DNA of 64,000 bases from Ligilactobacillus animalis KCTC 3501 = DSM 20602 (GCF_001434535.1 NZ_AYYW01000032.1:123725-187724); one strand, 5' to 3'; shown: positions 10,204 through 18,283, numbered from the stretch's first letter. Translations and numbers: made by a program. Notes: generated by a model not told the origin, from the letters alone.

Positions 10204-10758
10204 ATGGAAAAACATCTAACTGGTTTTACCAATATCCAAAAACTCGACCCTGAGATCTTGGTCGATCTAAAGTACGCTACGCCTGATAACTTTACTGGGC
10301 AAGTCATCTATGATTTCACCACGGCGATCGCTCGCACTGGAACAGCTCATAAGTTGGCTAAAGCTAGTGAACTTGTCAAAGCACAAGGTTACCGCCTCAA
10401 AGTCTGGGATGCTTACCGCCCCGTCTCAGCCCAAAAGCGACTCTTTGAAGTCTACCCTGACCCCAATTTTGTGGCCGAACCTGATCCAAATTTCAGTCAT
10501 CAAAAAGGCGTGACCTTTGATCTGACTTTAACCGATCTTGAAGGCAATGATATGCCGATGCAAACTGCCTTTGACGACTTTTCTGCAGTGGCTTTTCGTA
10601 ACGCTAAACGGACCGCTGAACAAGAAAAATACTACACCATCCTAAACGATGCGATGACGCAAGCTGGCTTCGTGGGTTATGAAAATGAATGGTGGGATTA
10701 TCGCGATAGTCAAATGGACGAATACGGCCCCTTGATTGCCGATCCAAACGACTATTAA
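10204..10758 (+). CDS. D-alanyl-D-alanine dipeptidase (VanX/Aad, peptidase M15D)
   Basis: A 184-residue zinc dipeptidase of the VanX family. YRPVSAQKRLFE carries the conserved Arg and SHQKGVTFDLTL gives the zinc-binding His and Asp. The C-terminal segment reads NEWWDYRD where VanX has EWWH, so the usual third zinc ligand His is Asp here. The start is ATG 10204 after TGGAGGAAAG. In lactobacilli such enzymes (Aad) hydrolyse D-Ala-D-Ala, which suits a cell making D-Ala-D-Lac termini; the ddl gene in this window has the matching active-site Phe. Activity with the Asp ligand is inferred, not proven. Confidence 0.85.
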   Translation: MEKHLTGFTNIQKLDPEILVDLKYATPDNFTGQVIYDFTTAIARTGTAHKLAKASELVKAQGYRLKVWDAYRPVSAQKRLFEVYPDPNFVAEPDPNFSHQKGVTFDLTLTDLEGNDMPMQTAFDDFSAVAFRNAKRTAEQEKYYTILNDAMTQAGFVGYENEWWDYRDSQMDEYGPLIADPNDY

Positions 10759-10777
10759 ATGATCATATAAAATAACG

Positions 10778-10811
10778 AAGGGTCCGCCACGATATGATGT
10801 GGCGGACCCTT
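10778..10811. terminator. Bidirectional terminator
   Basis: A 13-bp perfect stem, AAGGGTCCGCCAC against GTGGCGGACCCTT, with an 8-base loop, between the converging dipeptidase and deacetylase genes. Confidence 0.85.
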
Positions 10812-10816
10812 GTTGT

Positions 10817-11596
10817 TTATGGTTGCAATAATTTAGCAAAAGCTTCTTGCGTCATATCTGGGACCACTCGTTGTCTGTGCAATTCATAAAGCCCCTGTTC
10901 TGCGTTAGCTAGGCCTGGCTTAGTCGTCAAAGCTAGCTTGTAGCCACTTTCCTTAGCTACTTTTGGTGAAACTTCATTGTAACGTCCTACAGGATAGACC
11001 AATAGATCTGGTTTTTGATGTAGATCTTGTTTCAACCAAGTCCGTGAAGCTTGCATCTCTTCTCTTTGGCCAGCTTCATCGAGGCGATTCAATTCTTGGT
11101 GATTTTGAGTATGGCTAACAAAACTCACCCACTTGCTCTTCTTCATTTCCTTGACCTGTTTTAAGGTCAGCATCTCTTGGGTGTCGACTTTACTTGTGAT
11201 CAAGCCGATCGTTGCATGGATATGATACTTCTTCAAAAGTGGATAAGCCGCGGTATAGTTATTTTCATACCCGTCATCAAAAGTCACCATGACCAGTTTC
11301 TTGTGCTTTTTGGGTACCTTATTTTGCGCCAAGATCTTATACGCTTCAGCTGGTGTGACTGTATAGTAGTCCTGCTCATGTAAATATTTCAACTATTGCT
11401 CTAACTGCTCAGGCGGTACACACAAACCATTACCCGGCTTATTTTCCACACTGTGATACATCAAGATCGGCAAATTGACCGGCGCACTGGCCTTCTCCCA
11501 TTTAACGGTATGTTTTTTGCTGGCAAACTCGGTCTGAGTCAACAATGCTCCCCCTAATACGAGTGCTAAGCTCAATAAAATAAGACGTTTAAACAT
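10817..11596 (-). pseudogene. Polysaccharide deacetylase (NodB domain), interrupted by an in-frame TAG
   Basis: One reading frame of 259 codons is cut by a single TAG at 11393-11395. The first part (67 codons) holds a signal peptide (MFKRLILLSLALVLGG) and PILMYHSVE. The second part holds the NodB metal motif TFDDGYENN, HTQNHQEL with the H-x3-H pair, and LVYPVGRYNE. Exported enzymes of this type N-deacetylate peptidoglycan or exopolysaccharide. The stop falls in PPEQLEQ-stop-LKYLHEQ, where CAG (Gln) is the simplest ancestor. A TTG follows the stop at once but has no ribosome-binding site and would lack a signal peptide, so the product is probably lost unless the stop is read through. Confidence 0.85.
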
Positions 11597-11672
11597 TTTT
11601 ATCCCCCAATATATTAATAATATCGACTAATATTATACTCTATTTGCATAAAAATAACTGATTTATTTTTAC

Positions 11673-11701
11673 TTGACACTAGTCTTGATAATTGCTACAA
11701 T
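11673..11701 (+). promoter_or_regulatory. Strong promoter of rpsD
   Basis: TTGACA at 11673-11678, a 17-bp spacer, and TACAAT at 11696-11701. Confidence 0.85.
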
Positions 11702-11707
11702 AGCGTT

Positions 11708-11873
11708 TGTGTAAAATAATGCAGCAGTGAGCGGTAAGCTCGTCAACATTTTATTGCCAGTTTGGTTCGCCAAGTACCCCTTCGGCTGCAAGGGTGAAAG
11801 TCGCAAAATAAAATGCACGAATACTAAACTCACACATTATTTTACTCCAAACAAAATATTGGAGGAATTTTTA
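11708..11873 (+). promoter_or_regulatory. Long structured 5' leader of rpsD, candidate S4 autoregulatory element
   Basis: About 165 nt separate the promoter from the rpsD ATG. The segment has self-complementary parts (GCAGTGAGCGGTAAGCTCG, then CCCCTTCGGCTGCAAGGGTG). In Firmicutes S4 represses its own mRNA by binding such a leader; that this is the same element is inferred from position and length only. The 251-codon frame from 11727 is this leader read through in frame; it is not expected to be translated. Confidence 0.6.
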
Positions 11874-12482
11874 ATGTCTCGTTATACAGGTCCTTCCTGG
11901 AAAGTTTCCCGTCGTTTAGGGATCTCTCTTTCAGGTACAGGTAAAGAATTAGCTCGTCGTCCATACGCACCAGGCCAACATGGTCAAAACAACCGTCGTA
12001 AGTTGTCTGAATACGGTTTGCAATTGCGTGAAAAGCAAAAGCTTCGTATGACATACGGTTTATCTGAACGCCAATTTGCTAACCTTTTCTTAAAGGCTGG
12101 TAAGATCCGCGAAGGTAAGCACGGTGACAACTTCATGGTATTGTTGGAACGTCGTTTGGATAACGTTGTTTACCGTTTAGGTTTGGCTACAACTCGTCGC
12201 CAAGCTCGTCAATTGGTAAACCACGGTCACATCACAGTTGATGGCAAGCGCGTGGATATTCCTTCATACGAAGTAAAACCAGGCCAAGTTATCTCCTTGC
12301 GTGAACGTTCAAAAGACTTGAAAGTTGTTAAAGAAGCTTTGGAAGCAATCGTTGGTCGTGTACCATTTGTTTCCTTTGACGAAAACACAATGGAAGGTTC
12401 ATTAGTTCGTTTACCAGAACGTGACGAACTCGATGCAAACATCGACGAATCACTCGTTGTTGAATACTACAACAAACTTTAA
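11874..12482 (+). CDS. rpsD: 30S ribosomal protein S4
   Basis: A 202-residue protein beginning [18 protein letters not shown], with [19 protein letters not shown] and the S4 RNA-binding domain [17 protein letters not shown] near residue 90. S4 is a primary 16S rRNA-binding assembly protein. The ATG at 11874 follows TTGGAGG. Codon use is strongly biased, as expected for a highly expressed gene. It is monocistronic, with a hairpin terminator after it. Confidence 0.98.
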   Translation: MSRYTGPSWKVSRRLGISLSGTGKELARRPYAPGQHGQNNRRKLSEYGLQLREKQKLRMTYGLSERQFANLFLKAGKIREGKHGDNFMVLLERRLDNVVYRLGLATTRRQARQLVNHGHITVDGKRVDIPSYEVKPGQVISLRERSKDLKVVKEALEAIVGRVPFVSFDENTMEGSLVRLPERDELDANIDESLVVEYYNKL

Positions 12483-12504
12483 TATCAATTTTGATATTAT
12501 TTCA

Positions 12505-12532
12505 GAGCTCAGTTTTGACTGGGCTCTTTTTA
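12505..12532 (+). terminator. Terminator of rpsD
   Basis: GAGCTCAG and CTGGGCTC form a stem followed by TTTTTATTTT. Confidence 0.8.
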
Positions 12533-12580
12533 TTTTACTTAAAAATCTGCTATACTTTATCATAGAAAGGTGGTTAAAAG

Positions 12581-13045
12581 ATGAGTGGATCAGATGAACT
12601 GCAAAATCACATGAATAAAGGGATGTATGGTACACCCCAACTCAAACCTGATGAAAAGCGCAAATATCTTGGGACCTTCCGTGAACGGGTCGAACTAACT
12701 TTGACCTTTGAACAGATCAAAGATCCCGAATATCTCGCTGATCTCAAGCAGGAATTGACCCTCCATCCCGAACTACACGTCATCATCAATGGCCAAGTAG
12801 AAAATCCACTTCTAAGTGAGTTGATGCAGCTCGCCCAAGAAGCAAATGTTACCTTCACATGTAACACTGATCAAACGTTGCATCATGGACCAAAAGATCT
12901 AGCGGTCGTTGTCTGTGATAAAAACACTGCACTACATGTTGAAGAAGTTGACGTCGCCAAGCGTTACCCTAAAACAACGAAAGCAGAAGAAAAGCCCGAA
13001 CATAAAAAATCCCCACTTGAATGTCTGCATAAATTATTTGAATAA
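12581..13045 (+). CDS. yueI: YueI family (DUF1694) protein
   Basis: A cytoplasmic protein of 154 residues without signal or membrane segment. The layout fits the YueI family of Firmicutes: an N-terminal YGTPQLKPDEKRKYLGTF, a central ERVELTLTF, and a conserved tail with KDLAVVVCDKNTA and EEVDVAKRYP. Its function is unknown. It starts at ATG 12581 after AGAAAGGTGG. It stands alone between two terminators. Confidence 0.85.
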   Translation: MSGSDELQNHMNKGMYGTPQLKPDEKRKYLGTFRERVELTLTFEQIKDPEYLADLKQELTLHPELHVIINGQVENPLLSELMQLAQEANVTFTCNTDQTLHHGPKDLAVVVCDKNTALHVEEVDVAKRYPKTTKAEEKPEHKKSPLECLHKLFE

Positions 13046-13050
13046 ACAAC

Positions 13051-13093
13051 AAAAGAGGCTGTGACAAAACATTATGTTGTCACAGCCTCTTTT
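13051..13093. terminator. Bidirectional terminator
   Basis: AAAAGAGGCTGTGACA and TGTCACAGCCTCTTTT form a long stem between the converging yueI and the GshF-like gene. Confidence 0.9.
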
Positions 13094-13095
13094 GG

Positions 13096-15102
13096 CTATT
13101 TAAATTGGGCGATCACTTTTTGTGCGATCGGTTGTTTTTCTGTCTGTAATAAGACATATTCATTCAAAGCTAATGCCGGATAAGCATGCGCATTTAAGAA
13201 GGTCAATTGCGCTTGTTCCGTGTATGGTTGATAGATGTTTGGAATGATGATGTCTAAAGCCCCATCGTGGAGTTGCAAAGCCTCAGCTAAACGCTTGATC
13301 TCAGTCAAATATGAACTATCGACTTCATCTAAGACCTCATAAGCCTGCAAACCAGTATTAAACGTCGCATCATAACGCAAGAGGACTTGGATCCCACGTG
13401 GAATGACACTTTCTAGTTTCAATCCTTGTGCTTTTAAGGTCTCACGTTCGACCTCACCTAGCGTGATCGTCTCAAATTCAGCTCGGGCCCGCGCATTTTT
13501 ACGGTTGATCAATTCCTTTAAAGTTGAACGTCCATCCCCAACGACATTAGCTGGAATGCGCTCAACTAAACTTATGATCTCATCATTGACGACTAAGGCA
13601 CGGTAGACTGAACCTTGAACAACTTGCTCGATCATAACTTGTGTGGTCTCTTTGGCTTGCTCTTCAAAAGCACGGGTCAATTCCGCTTGGGTTGGCGGTA
13701 ACCTAAACAACTGTGTCTGCGCTTTGGAATCTCCAACCGCATTTTTGACGATCACAGCTTTCCCCTTCAGCGTTGGATACAGTTGCTTGAGTTCTTGGCG
13801 GTTATTGACGATCCAAGCTTGTGACGTATTGACTGCCTGTCCACTGAGATATTGCTTAGCCAACTGCTTTTGTTGCCAGAGTTCAGTCATGATCGCACTT
13901 TCTCTTGTCGTCTGGATCCCACGTTTGAGTATTTTGCCATTTACCTCGATGATTCCTTGACTTGGCATCACTTCTTGGTAACTAAACCCTGAAATAATCG
14001 CTTCATCCAAGATCGTTTGCGTATTTTTATCTCGACTTGGTTCTTTTAATAAGGCGGCTTCTTGGTAATTTTGCGCTAAAAAGACACCATAGTCAGCTAA
14101 CGTTTCGTGTTTGCCCTGTGTTCTTAACAAACGCGCACTTGGAGTCTCAGCCGGCGTTTCTAGACGTTTCTTTAAAACATCAAAGGTCCCTTGCCACTTA
14201 GCATAACCAAATTTTTGCGCAAATCGGTCTAATTGTTTCAAGAAAGTATTAGCTTGGACGAAGATCTGGCTCTTGGCAAATGGATTCTCACGCGCCACTT
14301 CCTTAGCTAAACTTTCAGCAGCTTGAAGATCACTTGGTGTCGTCGTGCTTTCATTCAATAAGAAATAACCTGCCATCACTTCAAGTAAGCGCAACTGGTG
14401 GGCAGTAACACCATTTTCGTGGAATGGATCAAAGTCTAAGAGGTCAAATTCCATATAGTGAACACCTTTAGTTTGCATCTCACTTGGTTCTTGATAAGTC
14501 CCACTGAGTTTGATCCCAGTATCAGCTAGCTTAGCTTGAGCAGCTACACTGCGCTTAGGTGATACTTGGCTCTCACTTGCTTTTGTCCCCCAGGCATAAG
14601 GAGTCGCGCCAAATAAATAGATCAAAAATGCTTTTTTTAGGCTAAATTCTTCCAATAATTTGTGGTAGACTTGATTTCTAAAAGTCACATACGAGATCTT
14701 TGATTTACTGAATTTAGCGGCATAGAGTTCAGTGAATAGCTGTTCGGGCAAAGCTAAGCGGATCTTGCTTCCGACACCCTTAGCTAAACTTGCATGTAGT
14801 TTTTCCGAAAATGGCCACAATACGACTTGGCTACCTAACCGTTTGCGTAAAGCTTGGCCTTGCAATTCCATGTCGGTCAAAGCACTCTCTAACGAAAGAT
14901 TGGCTTTTGTTTTTAGTGTCAACTGTGCCTCTTGGACGGTGACATATTCATTTTTAGTTCCAACTAAGGGCAGTGCTTGCGTATTTAAATTTTTTTGTCT
15001 ATCTAAGATCTGCCAGCGCCGGATCACTTGAAATGTGAAAGCATGCAACGCTTCTGTCAGATCTGAATCAATAATTTGATCACCAATTTCATCAAATTTC
15101 AT
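13096..15102 (-). CDS. GshF-like protein: degenerate Glu-Cys ligase region plus ATP-grasp domain
   Basis: A 668-residue protein. The C-terminal half resembles the ATP-grasp (glutathione synthetase / cyanophycin synthetase) part of bifunctional GshF: VVQGSVYRALVVN, ERIPANVVGDGRSTLKELI, RGIQVLLRYDATFNTG and ALDIIIPNI. The N-terminal half is GshF-like in position, but I cannot find the usual Glu-Cys ligase signature of the GLExExHR kind, and the protein is about 80 residues shorter than typical GshF. Activity may be limited to an ATP-grasp ligation, or lost. The start at 15102 is preferred because the ATG at 15111 overlaps AAAGGATG. It is divergent from rarA. Glutathione synthesis itself is uncertain. 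Confidence 0.7.
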   Translation of the reverse strand: MKFDEIGDQIIDSDLTEALHAFTFQVIRRWQILDRQKNLNTQALPLVGTKNEYVTVQEAQLTLKTKANLSLESALTDMELQGQALRKRLGSQVVLWPFSEKLHASLAKGVGSKIRLALPEQLFTELYAAKFSKSKISYVTFRNQVYHKLLEEFSLKKAFLIYLFGATPYAWGTKASESQVSPKRSVAAQAKLADTGIKLSGTYQEPSEMQTKGVHYMEFDLLDFDPFHENGVTAHQLRLLEVMAGYFLLNESTTTPSDLQAAESLAKEVARENPFAKSQIFVQANTFLKQLDRFAQKFGYAKWQGTFDVLKKRLETPAETPSARLLRTQGKHETLADYGVFLAQNYQEAALLKEPSRDKNTQTILDEAIISGFSYQEVMPSQGIIEVNGKILKRGIQTTRESAIMTELWQQKQLAKQYLSGQAVNTSQAWIVNNRQELKQLYPTLKGKAVIVKNAVGDSKAQTQLFRLPPTQAELTRAFEEQAKETTQVMIEQVVQGSVYRALVVNDEIISLVERIPANVVGDGRSTLKELINRKNARARAEFETITLGEVERETLKAQGLKLESVIPRGIQVLLRYDATFNTGLQAYEVLDEVDSSYLTEIKRLAEALQLHDGALDIIIPNIYQPYTEQAQLTFLNAHAYPALALNEYVLLQTEKQPIAQKVIAQFK

Positions 15103-15174
15103 CTTGTTCATCCTTTACAGTTCTCATTTTTACCATTATAACAAATCCCTTGCCGTCCTGCGATCGCTATTTGC

Positions 15175-15202
15175 TTGTCAGTTGGTGTCGGTTTGCTATA
15201 AT
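15175..15202 (+). promoter_or_regulatory. Promoter of rarA
   Basis: TTGTCA at 15175-15180, a 16-bp spacer, then TATAAT at 15197-15202. Confidence 0.75.
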
Positions 15203-15235
15203 ACTACTATTAAGCAAACGAAAGGATGAGTGTTT

Positions 15236-16504
15236 TTGAAACCATTAGCCTATCGGATGCGTCCGAAAAAACTCGAAGATATCGTGGGACAACAACACCT
15301 TGTCGCCCCCGGGAAGATCTTAGCTCGGATGGTCTCAGCTAAATTATTGTCTTCGATGATCTTATATGGACCACCAGGGACCGGCAAAACTAGTATTGCT
15401 AGCGCGATCGCCGGTTCGACTAAATACGCATTTCGCATGCTAAATGCCGCTACCGACTCGAAAAAAGAACTCGAAATGGTTGCTGAAGAAGCCAAGATCA
15501 GTGGGACTGTGATCTTACTACTCGATGAGATCCACCGCTTAACTAAACCAAAACAAGATTTCCTCTTACCCCATTTGGAAAAAGGCAGTATCATCTTGAT
15601 CGGCGCCACGACCGAAAATCCCTATATCACGATCAACCCGGCGATCCGCAGTCGCACTCAGATCTTTGAAGTCAAACCCTTGACCGAAGCTGATATTGGC
15701 CAAGCGATCGACCGGGCCCTCACCGATAAAGAAAATGGGCTGGGCGAGCAAAATGTCGTGCTGACCGGCGAAGCCCGCCTGCATTTGACCCGTGTTACCC
15801 ATGGTGATCTGCGCAGTGCGTTAAATGGGCTGGAATTGGCGGTAATGTCAACAGAGCCCGATGATTCGGGAGTGCTCACGATCGATCTACCAACGATCGA
15901 AGAATGCGTCCAACGGAAAGCCTTGGTGCAAGATAAAGATGGCGATGCCCATTATGACGTGATCTCGGCGTTTCAAAAATCGATCCGTGGTTCAGATACG
16001 GATGCCGCTTTGCATTACATGGCACGCCTCCTTGAAGCGGGCGATCTACCTTCAGTCATCCGACGCTTACTGACGATCGCTTATGAAGATATTGGCCTCG
16101 CCAATCCCAACGCCTGTGCCCATGCGGTCCAAGCGATTACAGCTGCCGAAAAGATCGGATTGCCCGAAGCCAGGATCCCCCTAGCCCAAGCCGTGATCGA
16201 ACTTTGTCTTTCACCTAAATCAAACTCGGCGATCATGGCGATCGATGCCGCTTTAGCCGATGTTAGAGCCGGCAACTACGGGGATGTGCCCGATCATTTA
16301 CGGGATGCGCATTACCAAGGTGCTAAAAAATTAGGTCGTGGAATTGGATATAAATATCCTCACGATTACCCGCACGGCTGGGTAAAACAACAATATCTCC
16401 CTGATAAGCTTAAAACTGAGCACTATTATGCACCTAAAGAAAACAGTCGTTATGAGAAAGCCTTGCAAGAACAGTATGAGCGTTTGAACAAATTTAAAAG
16501 CTAA
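15236..16504 (+). CDS. rarA: Replication-associated recombination protein A (AAA+ ATPase)
   Basis: A 422-residue AAA+ protein of the RarA/MgsA/WRNIP1 family, related to clamp loader subunits and acting at stalled replication forks. Walker A is YGPPGTGKTSIAS near residue 45, Walker B LLLDEIHRLTK near 97, sensor 1 IGATTENP near 124. The C-terminal region RLLTIAYEDIGLANPNA is the family hallmark. I favour the TTG at 15236 (protein MKPLAYRMRP) because AAAGGATG lies about 8 nt upstream; the GTG at 15230 would be too close. Confidence 0.95.
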   Translation: MKPLAYRMRPKKLEDIVGQQHLVAPGKILARMVSAKLLSSMILYGPPGTGKTSIASAIAGSTKYAFRMLNAATDSKKELEMVAEEAKISGTVILLLDEIHRLTKPKQDFLLPHLEKGSIILIGATTENPYITINPAIRSRTQIFEVKPLTEADIGQAIDRALTDKENGLGEQNVVLTGEARLHLTRVTHGDLRSALNGLELAVMSTEPDDSGVLTIDLPTIEECVQRKALVQDKDGDAHYDVISAFQKSIRGSDTDAALHYMARLLEAGDLPSVIRRLLTIAYEDIGLANPNACAHAVQAITAAEKIGLPEARIPLAQAVIELCLSPKSNSAIMAIDAALADVRAGNYGDVPDHLRDAHYQGAKKLGRGIGYKYPHDYPHGWVKQQYLPDKLKTEHYYAPKENSRYEKALQEQYERLNKFKS

Positions 16505-16533
16505 AATTTTTGATAACGCTTCATTTGGTTTCA

Positions 16534-16562
16534 TTGCATTCCTAAAAAAAATGTGCTACTAT
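16534..16562 (+). promoter_or_regulatory. Candidate promoter of the 6S-like RNA
   Basis: TTGCAT at 16534-16539, 17 bp, TACTAT at 16557-16562; an alternative -10, TATGAT, begins at 16560. Confidence 0.5.
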
Positions 16563-16567
16563 GATAA

Positions 16568-16810
16568 TGAACTTCTGAGATGTACGCGTTATCCTATAAA
16601 TGTAAGGTTGACCGAACAACTTTAATTTTTGTTATTCGCAATGTCTAATAGCTGGCAGACCTTTACTGGGAGTCAAAAGTTAGACTAGGGATACATTTTC
16701 CTGCTTACACGCGGGTTCAACTACAAGGATGATTAACGGCATTATCGGATATTCTAAAGTTAAAAGCTTTGGATAGCGGTTGGGATTTTATCTTGACCGC
16801 TATCTTTATT
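16568..16810 (+). ncRNA. ssrS: Candidate 6S RNA / Lacto-usp RNA motif
   Basis: This non-coding stretch folds into a long imperfect rod. CGTTATCCT near the 5' end can pair with AGGATGATTAACG near the 3' end; TGTAAGGTTGA pairs with TTCAACTACA; TGTCTAA pairs with TTAGAC around a central open region. A hairpin GATAGCGGT/ACCGCTATC with T residues ends it at about 16774-16806. The location, immediately before a small hypothetical gene and a usp gene, is exactly that described for the Lacto-usp motif, which has been proposed to be the 6S RNA of lactic acid bacteria (literature knowledge). Identity with 6S is an inference from shape and context. Confidence 0.7.
16774..16806 (+). terminator. Terminator of the 6S-like RNA
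   Basis: The arms GATAGCGGT and ACCGCTATC are followed by TTTATTT. Transcription of the two genes downstream may include readthrough. Confidence 0.7.
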
Positions 16811-16832
16811 TAGAGAAAGGAATTTTTGTCAC

Positions 16833-17132
16833 GTGAAAGAAATGCTAACTTTAGGTCTAACGCTCGTTTTAGGCTTGATCTTATTTTACATGGGCTTTTA
16901 TCTCTTCACCCACCGCACTAAAACGCTCTTTGGTGTCTTTTCTCCAAAGGATGATCCGGCCCTAAAAAAAGCCATGACATTATGGGCATATATCTTAACG
17001 ATCTTGGGTGTTTTAACGATCATCGCTGCTTTCTTAGGCATCCTCGCCTTTCAGATCACGATGCTCATTTTGGATGCGATCTTGGTCTTTATCATGTCGA
17101 TCTTAATGCCGACATACTTACGCATGCCGTAG
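16833..17132 (+). CDS. Small membrane protein, unknown function, next to uspA
   Basis: A 99-residue hydrophobic protein with about three membrane segments (residues 4-25, 48-68 and 72-92) and a short polar loop with SPKDDPALKKAM. It starts at GTG 16833, about 11 nt after GAAAGGA; an ATG three codons on is the alternative. I do not recognise a named family beyond small DUF3784-like membrane proteins (weak). It corresponds in position to the hypothetical gene that accompanies usp downstream of the Lacto-usp RNA in other lactic acid bacteria. Confidence 0.75.
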   Translation: MKEMLTLGLTLVLGLILFYMGFYLFTHRTKTLFGVFSPKDDPALKKAMTLWAYILTILGVLTIIAAFLGILAFQITMLILDAILVFIMSILMPTYLRMP

Positions 17133-17201
17133 TTGTTCTTGCTTTCATTTTTCAAATAAATAAAGTAAAATAGAATTGATAAAGAAGAAAGGGTGATCCT
17201 G

Positions 17202-17687
17202 ATGTTACAAAGATATAAAAACATTCTTGTGCCGGTCGATGGCTCACATGAATCTGAATTGGCGTTCAAGAAAGCTGTTGCGGTCGCTAAGCGTAACGGT
17301 GACGATACTAGTTTGTATTTGGTCCATGTAGTTGATACTCGTGCATTCCAAAATATCTCCAGTTTCGATACAGCAATGGTCGAACAAGTGACTGAAACTG
17401 CGAAGAAGACAATGGAAGGTTACGCAAATCAAGCTAAAGAACAAGGTCTTAAGAACATTTCTTATTCAGTAGAGTATGGTGCTCCAAAGGCAGTTATTGC
17501 TAAGGATCTTCCTGAAGAAAAAAATATCGATCTCATCATGATCGGGGCAACTGGTTTAAATGCCGTTGAACGTCTCTTGATCGGTTCGGTAACTGAATAC
17601 GTGACCCGCACAGCTGATTGCGATGTTTTAGTAGTCAGAACAGACTTAGAAAACAAACCTGCGCTCAACAAAAAAGACAAGAAATAA
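17202..17687 (+). CDS. Universal stress protein, UspA family
   Basis: A 161-residue cytoplasmic alpha/beta nucleotide-binding protein. It begins with YKNILVPVDGSHESELAF and ends with the ATP-binding pattern GATGLNAVERLLIGSVTEYV, matching the G-2x-G-9x-G(S/T) motif of ATP-binding UspA proteins. ATG 17202 sits 8 nt after GAAAGGG; the upstream GTG at 17193 overlaps that site. It is downstream of the small membrane protein and of the 6S-like RNA. Confidence 0.93.
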   Translation: MLQRYKNILVPVDGSHESELAFKKAVAVAKRNGDDTSLYLVHVVDTRAFQNISSFDTAMVEQVTETAKKTMEGYANQAKEQGLKNISYSVEYGAPKAVIAKDLPEEKNIDLIMIGATGLNAVERLLIGSVTEYVTRTADCDVLVVRTDLENKPALNKKDKK

Positions 17688-17695
17688 TAATATTT

Positions 17696-17731
17696 AAGCT
17701 TCGTTATCCCAAACCTGGGACAACGAAGCTT
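17696..17731. terminator. Bidirectional terminator
   Basis: AAGCTTCGTTATCCC pairs with GGGACAACGAAGCTT, followed by T residues, between the converging usp and tag genes. Confidence 0.85.
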
Positions 17732-17737
17732 TTTTCT

Positions 17738-18283
17738 TTATGCCTGGCAGCCAACCAAATGATCATTGACCAACCCTGCTGCTTGCATCAGTGAATAGAC
17801 TGTCGTTGGTCCTAAAAATCTAAACCCCTGCTTTTTTAATTTTTTAGCTAACTCAAGCGAAGTTTCCGTCTTAGCAGGAACCTGTTCTGGTTTGGTAAAG
17901 TAGTTGATACATGGCTCATAGTCAACTATCTGCCACAATAGCTCATCTAAACTCGAGCCTGCTTGTTCTAACTGACAGACGACTTTGGCATTATTGATGA
18001 TCGCTTCTAGCTTCAAACGATTACGAATGATGCGTTCATCTTGCAGTAAGCGTGTGACATCGGTTTGATCCATCTGACTGACCTTTTGGATATCAAAATC
18101 ATAAAAGACTTCTCGCAAAGCAGACCGTTTGTTCAAGACAGTTTGCCAACTCAGCCCGGCTTGCATCAACTCTAAACTCATCAATTCAAATAATTTTTGC
18201 TCATCATATTCGGGACGACCCCATTCTTTATCATGATAAGCTTGCATTTTGGGGTCACTATCCGCCCAATCACAGCGTGGTAT
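17738..18283 (-). CDS. tag: DNA-3-methyladenine glycosylase I, apparently starting at ATA
   Basis: A glycosylase that removes 3-methyladenine from DNA. From the first ATG (18247) the protein would be 169 residues and begin MQAYHDKEWG, but the conserved family N-terminus lies upstream in frame: PRCDWADSDPK, whose Cys is the fourth residue if translation starts at 18283. That is the position of the zinc ligand Cys4 of E. coli TAG. The other ligands are present (His in YHDKEWG; His and Cys in NDHLVGCQA). The codon at 18283-18281 is ATA, placed 8 nt after AAAGGGG and overlapping the upstream stop as TAATA, where TAATG is expected. So the gene either uses an AUA start or has lost its start codon. 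Confidence 0.85.
   Translation of the reverse strand: MPRCDWADSDPKMQAYHDKEWGRPEYDEQKLFELMSLELMQAGLSWQTVLNKRSALREVFYDFDIQKVSQMDQTDVTRLLQDERIIRNRLKLEAIINNAKVVCQLEQAGSSLDELLWQIVDYEPCINYFTKPEQVPAKTETSLELAKKLKKQGFRFLGPTTVYSLMQAAGLVNDHLVGCQA

Noticed and set aside
13643..13960. A 105-codon plus-strand ORF with hydrophobic content
   Set aside because: It is antisense to the GshF-like gene, with no ribosome-binding site.
15404..15411. GCGATCGC as a cyanobacterial-type HIP1 repeat
   Set aside because: The full octamer occurs only now and then; the enriched unit is GATC in general.
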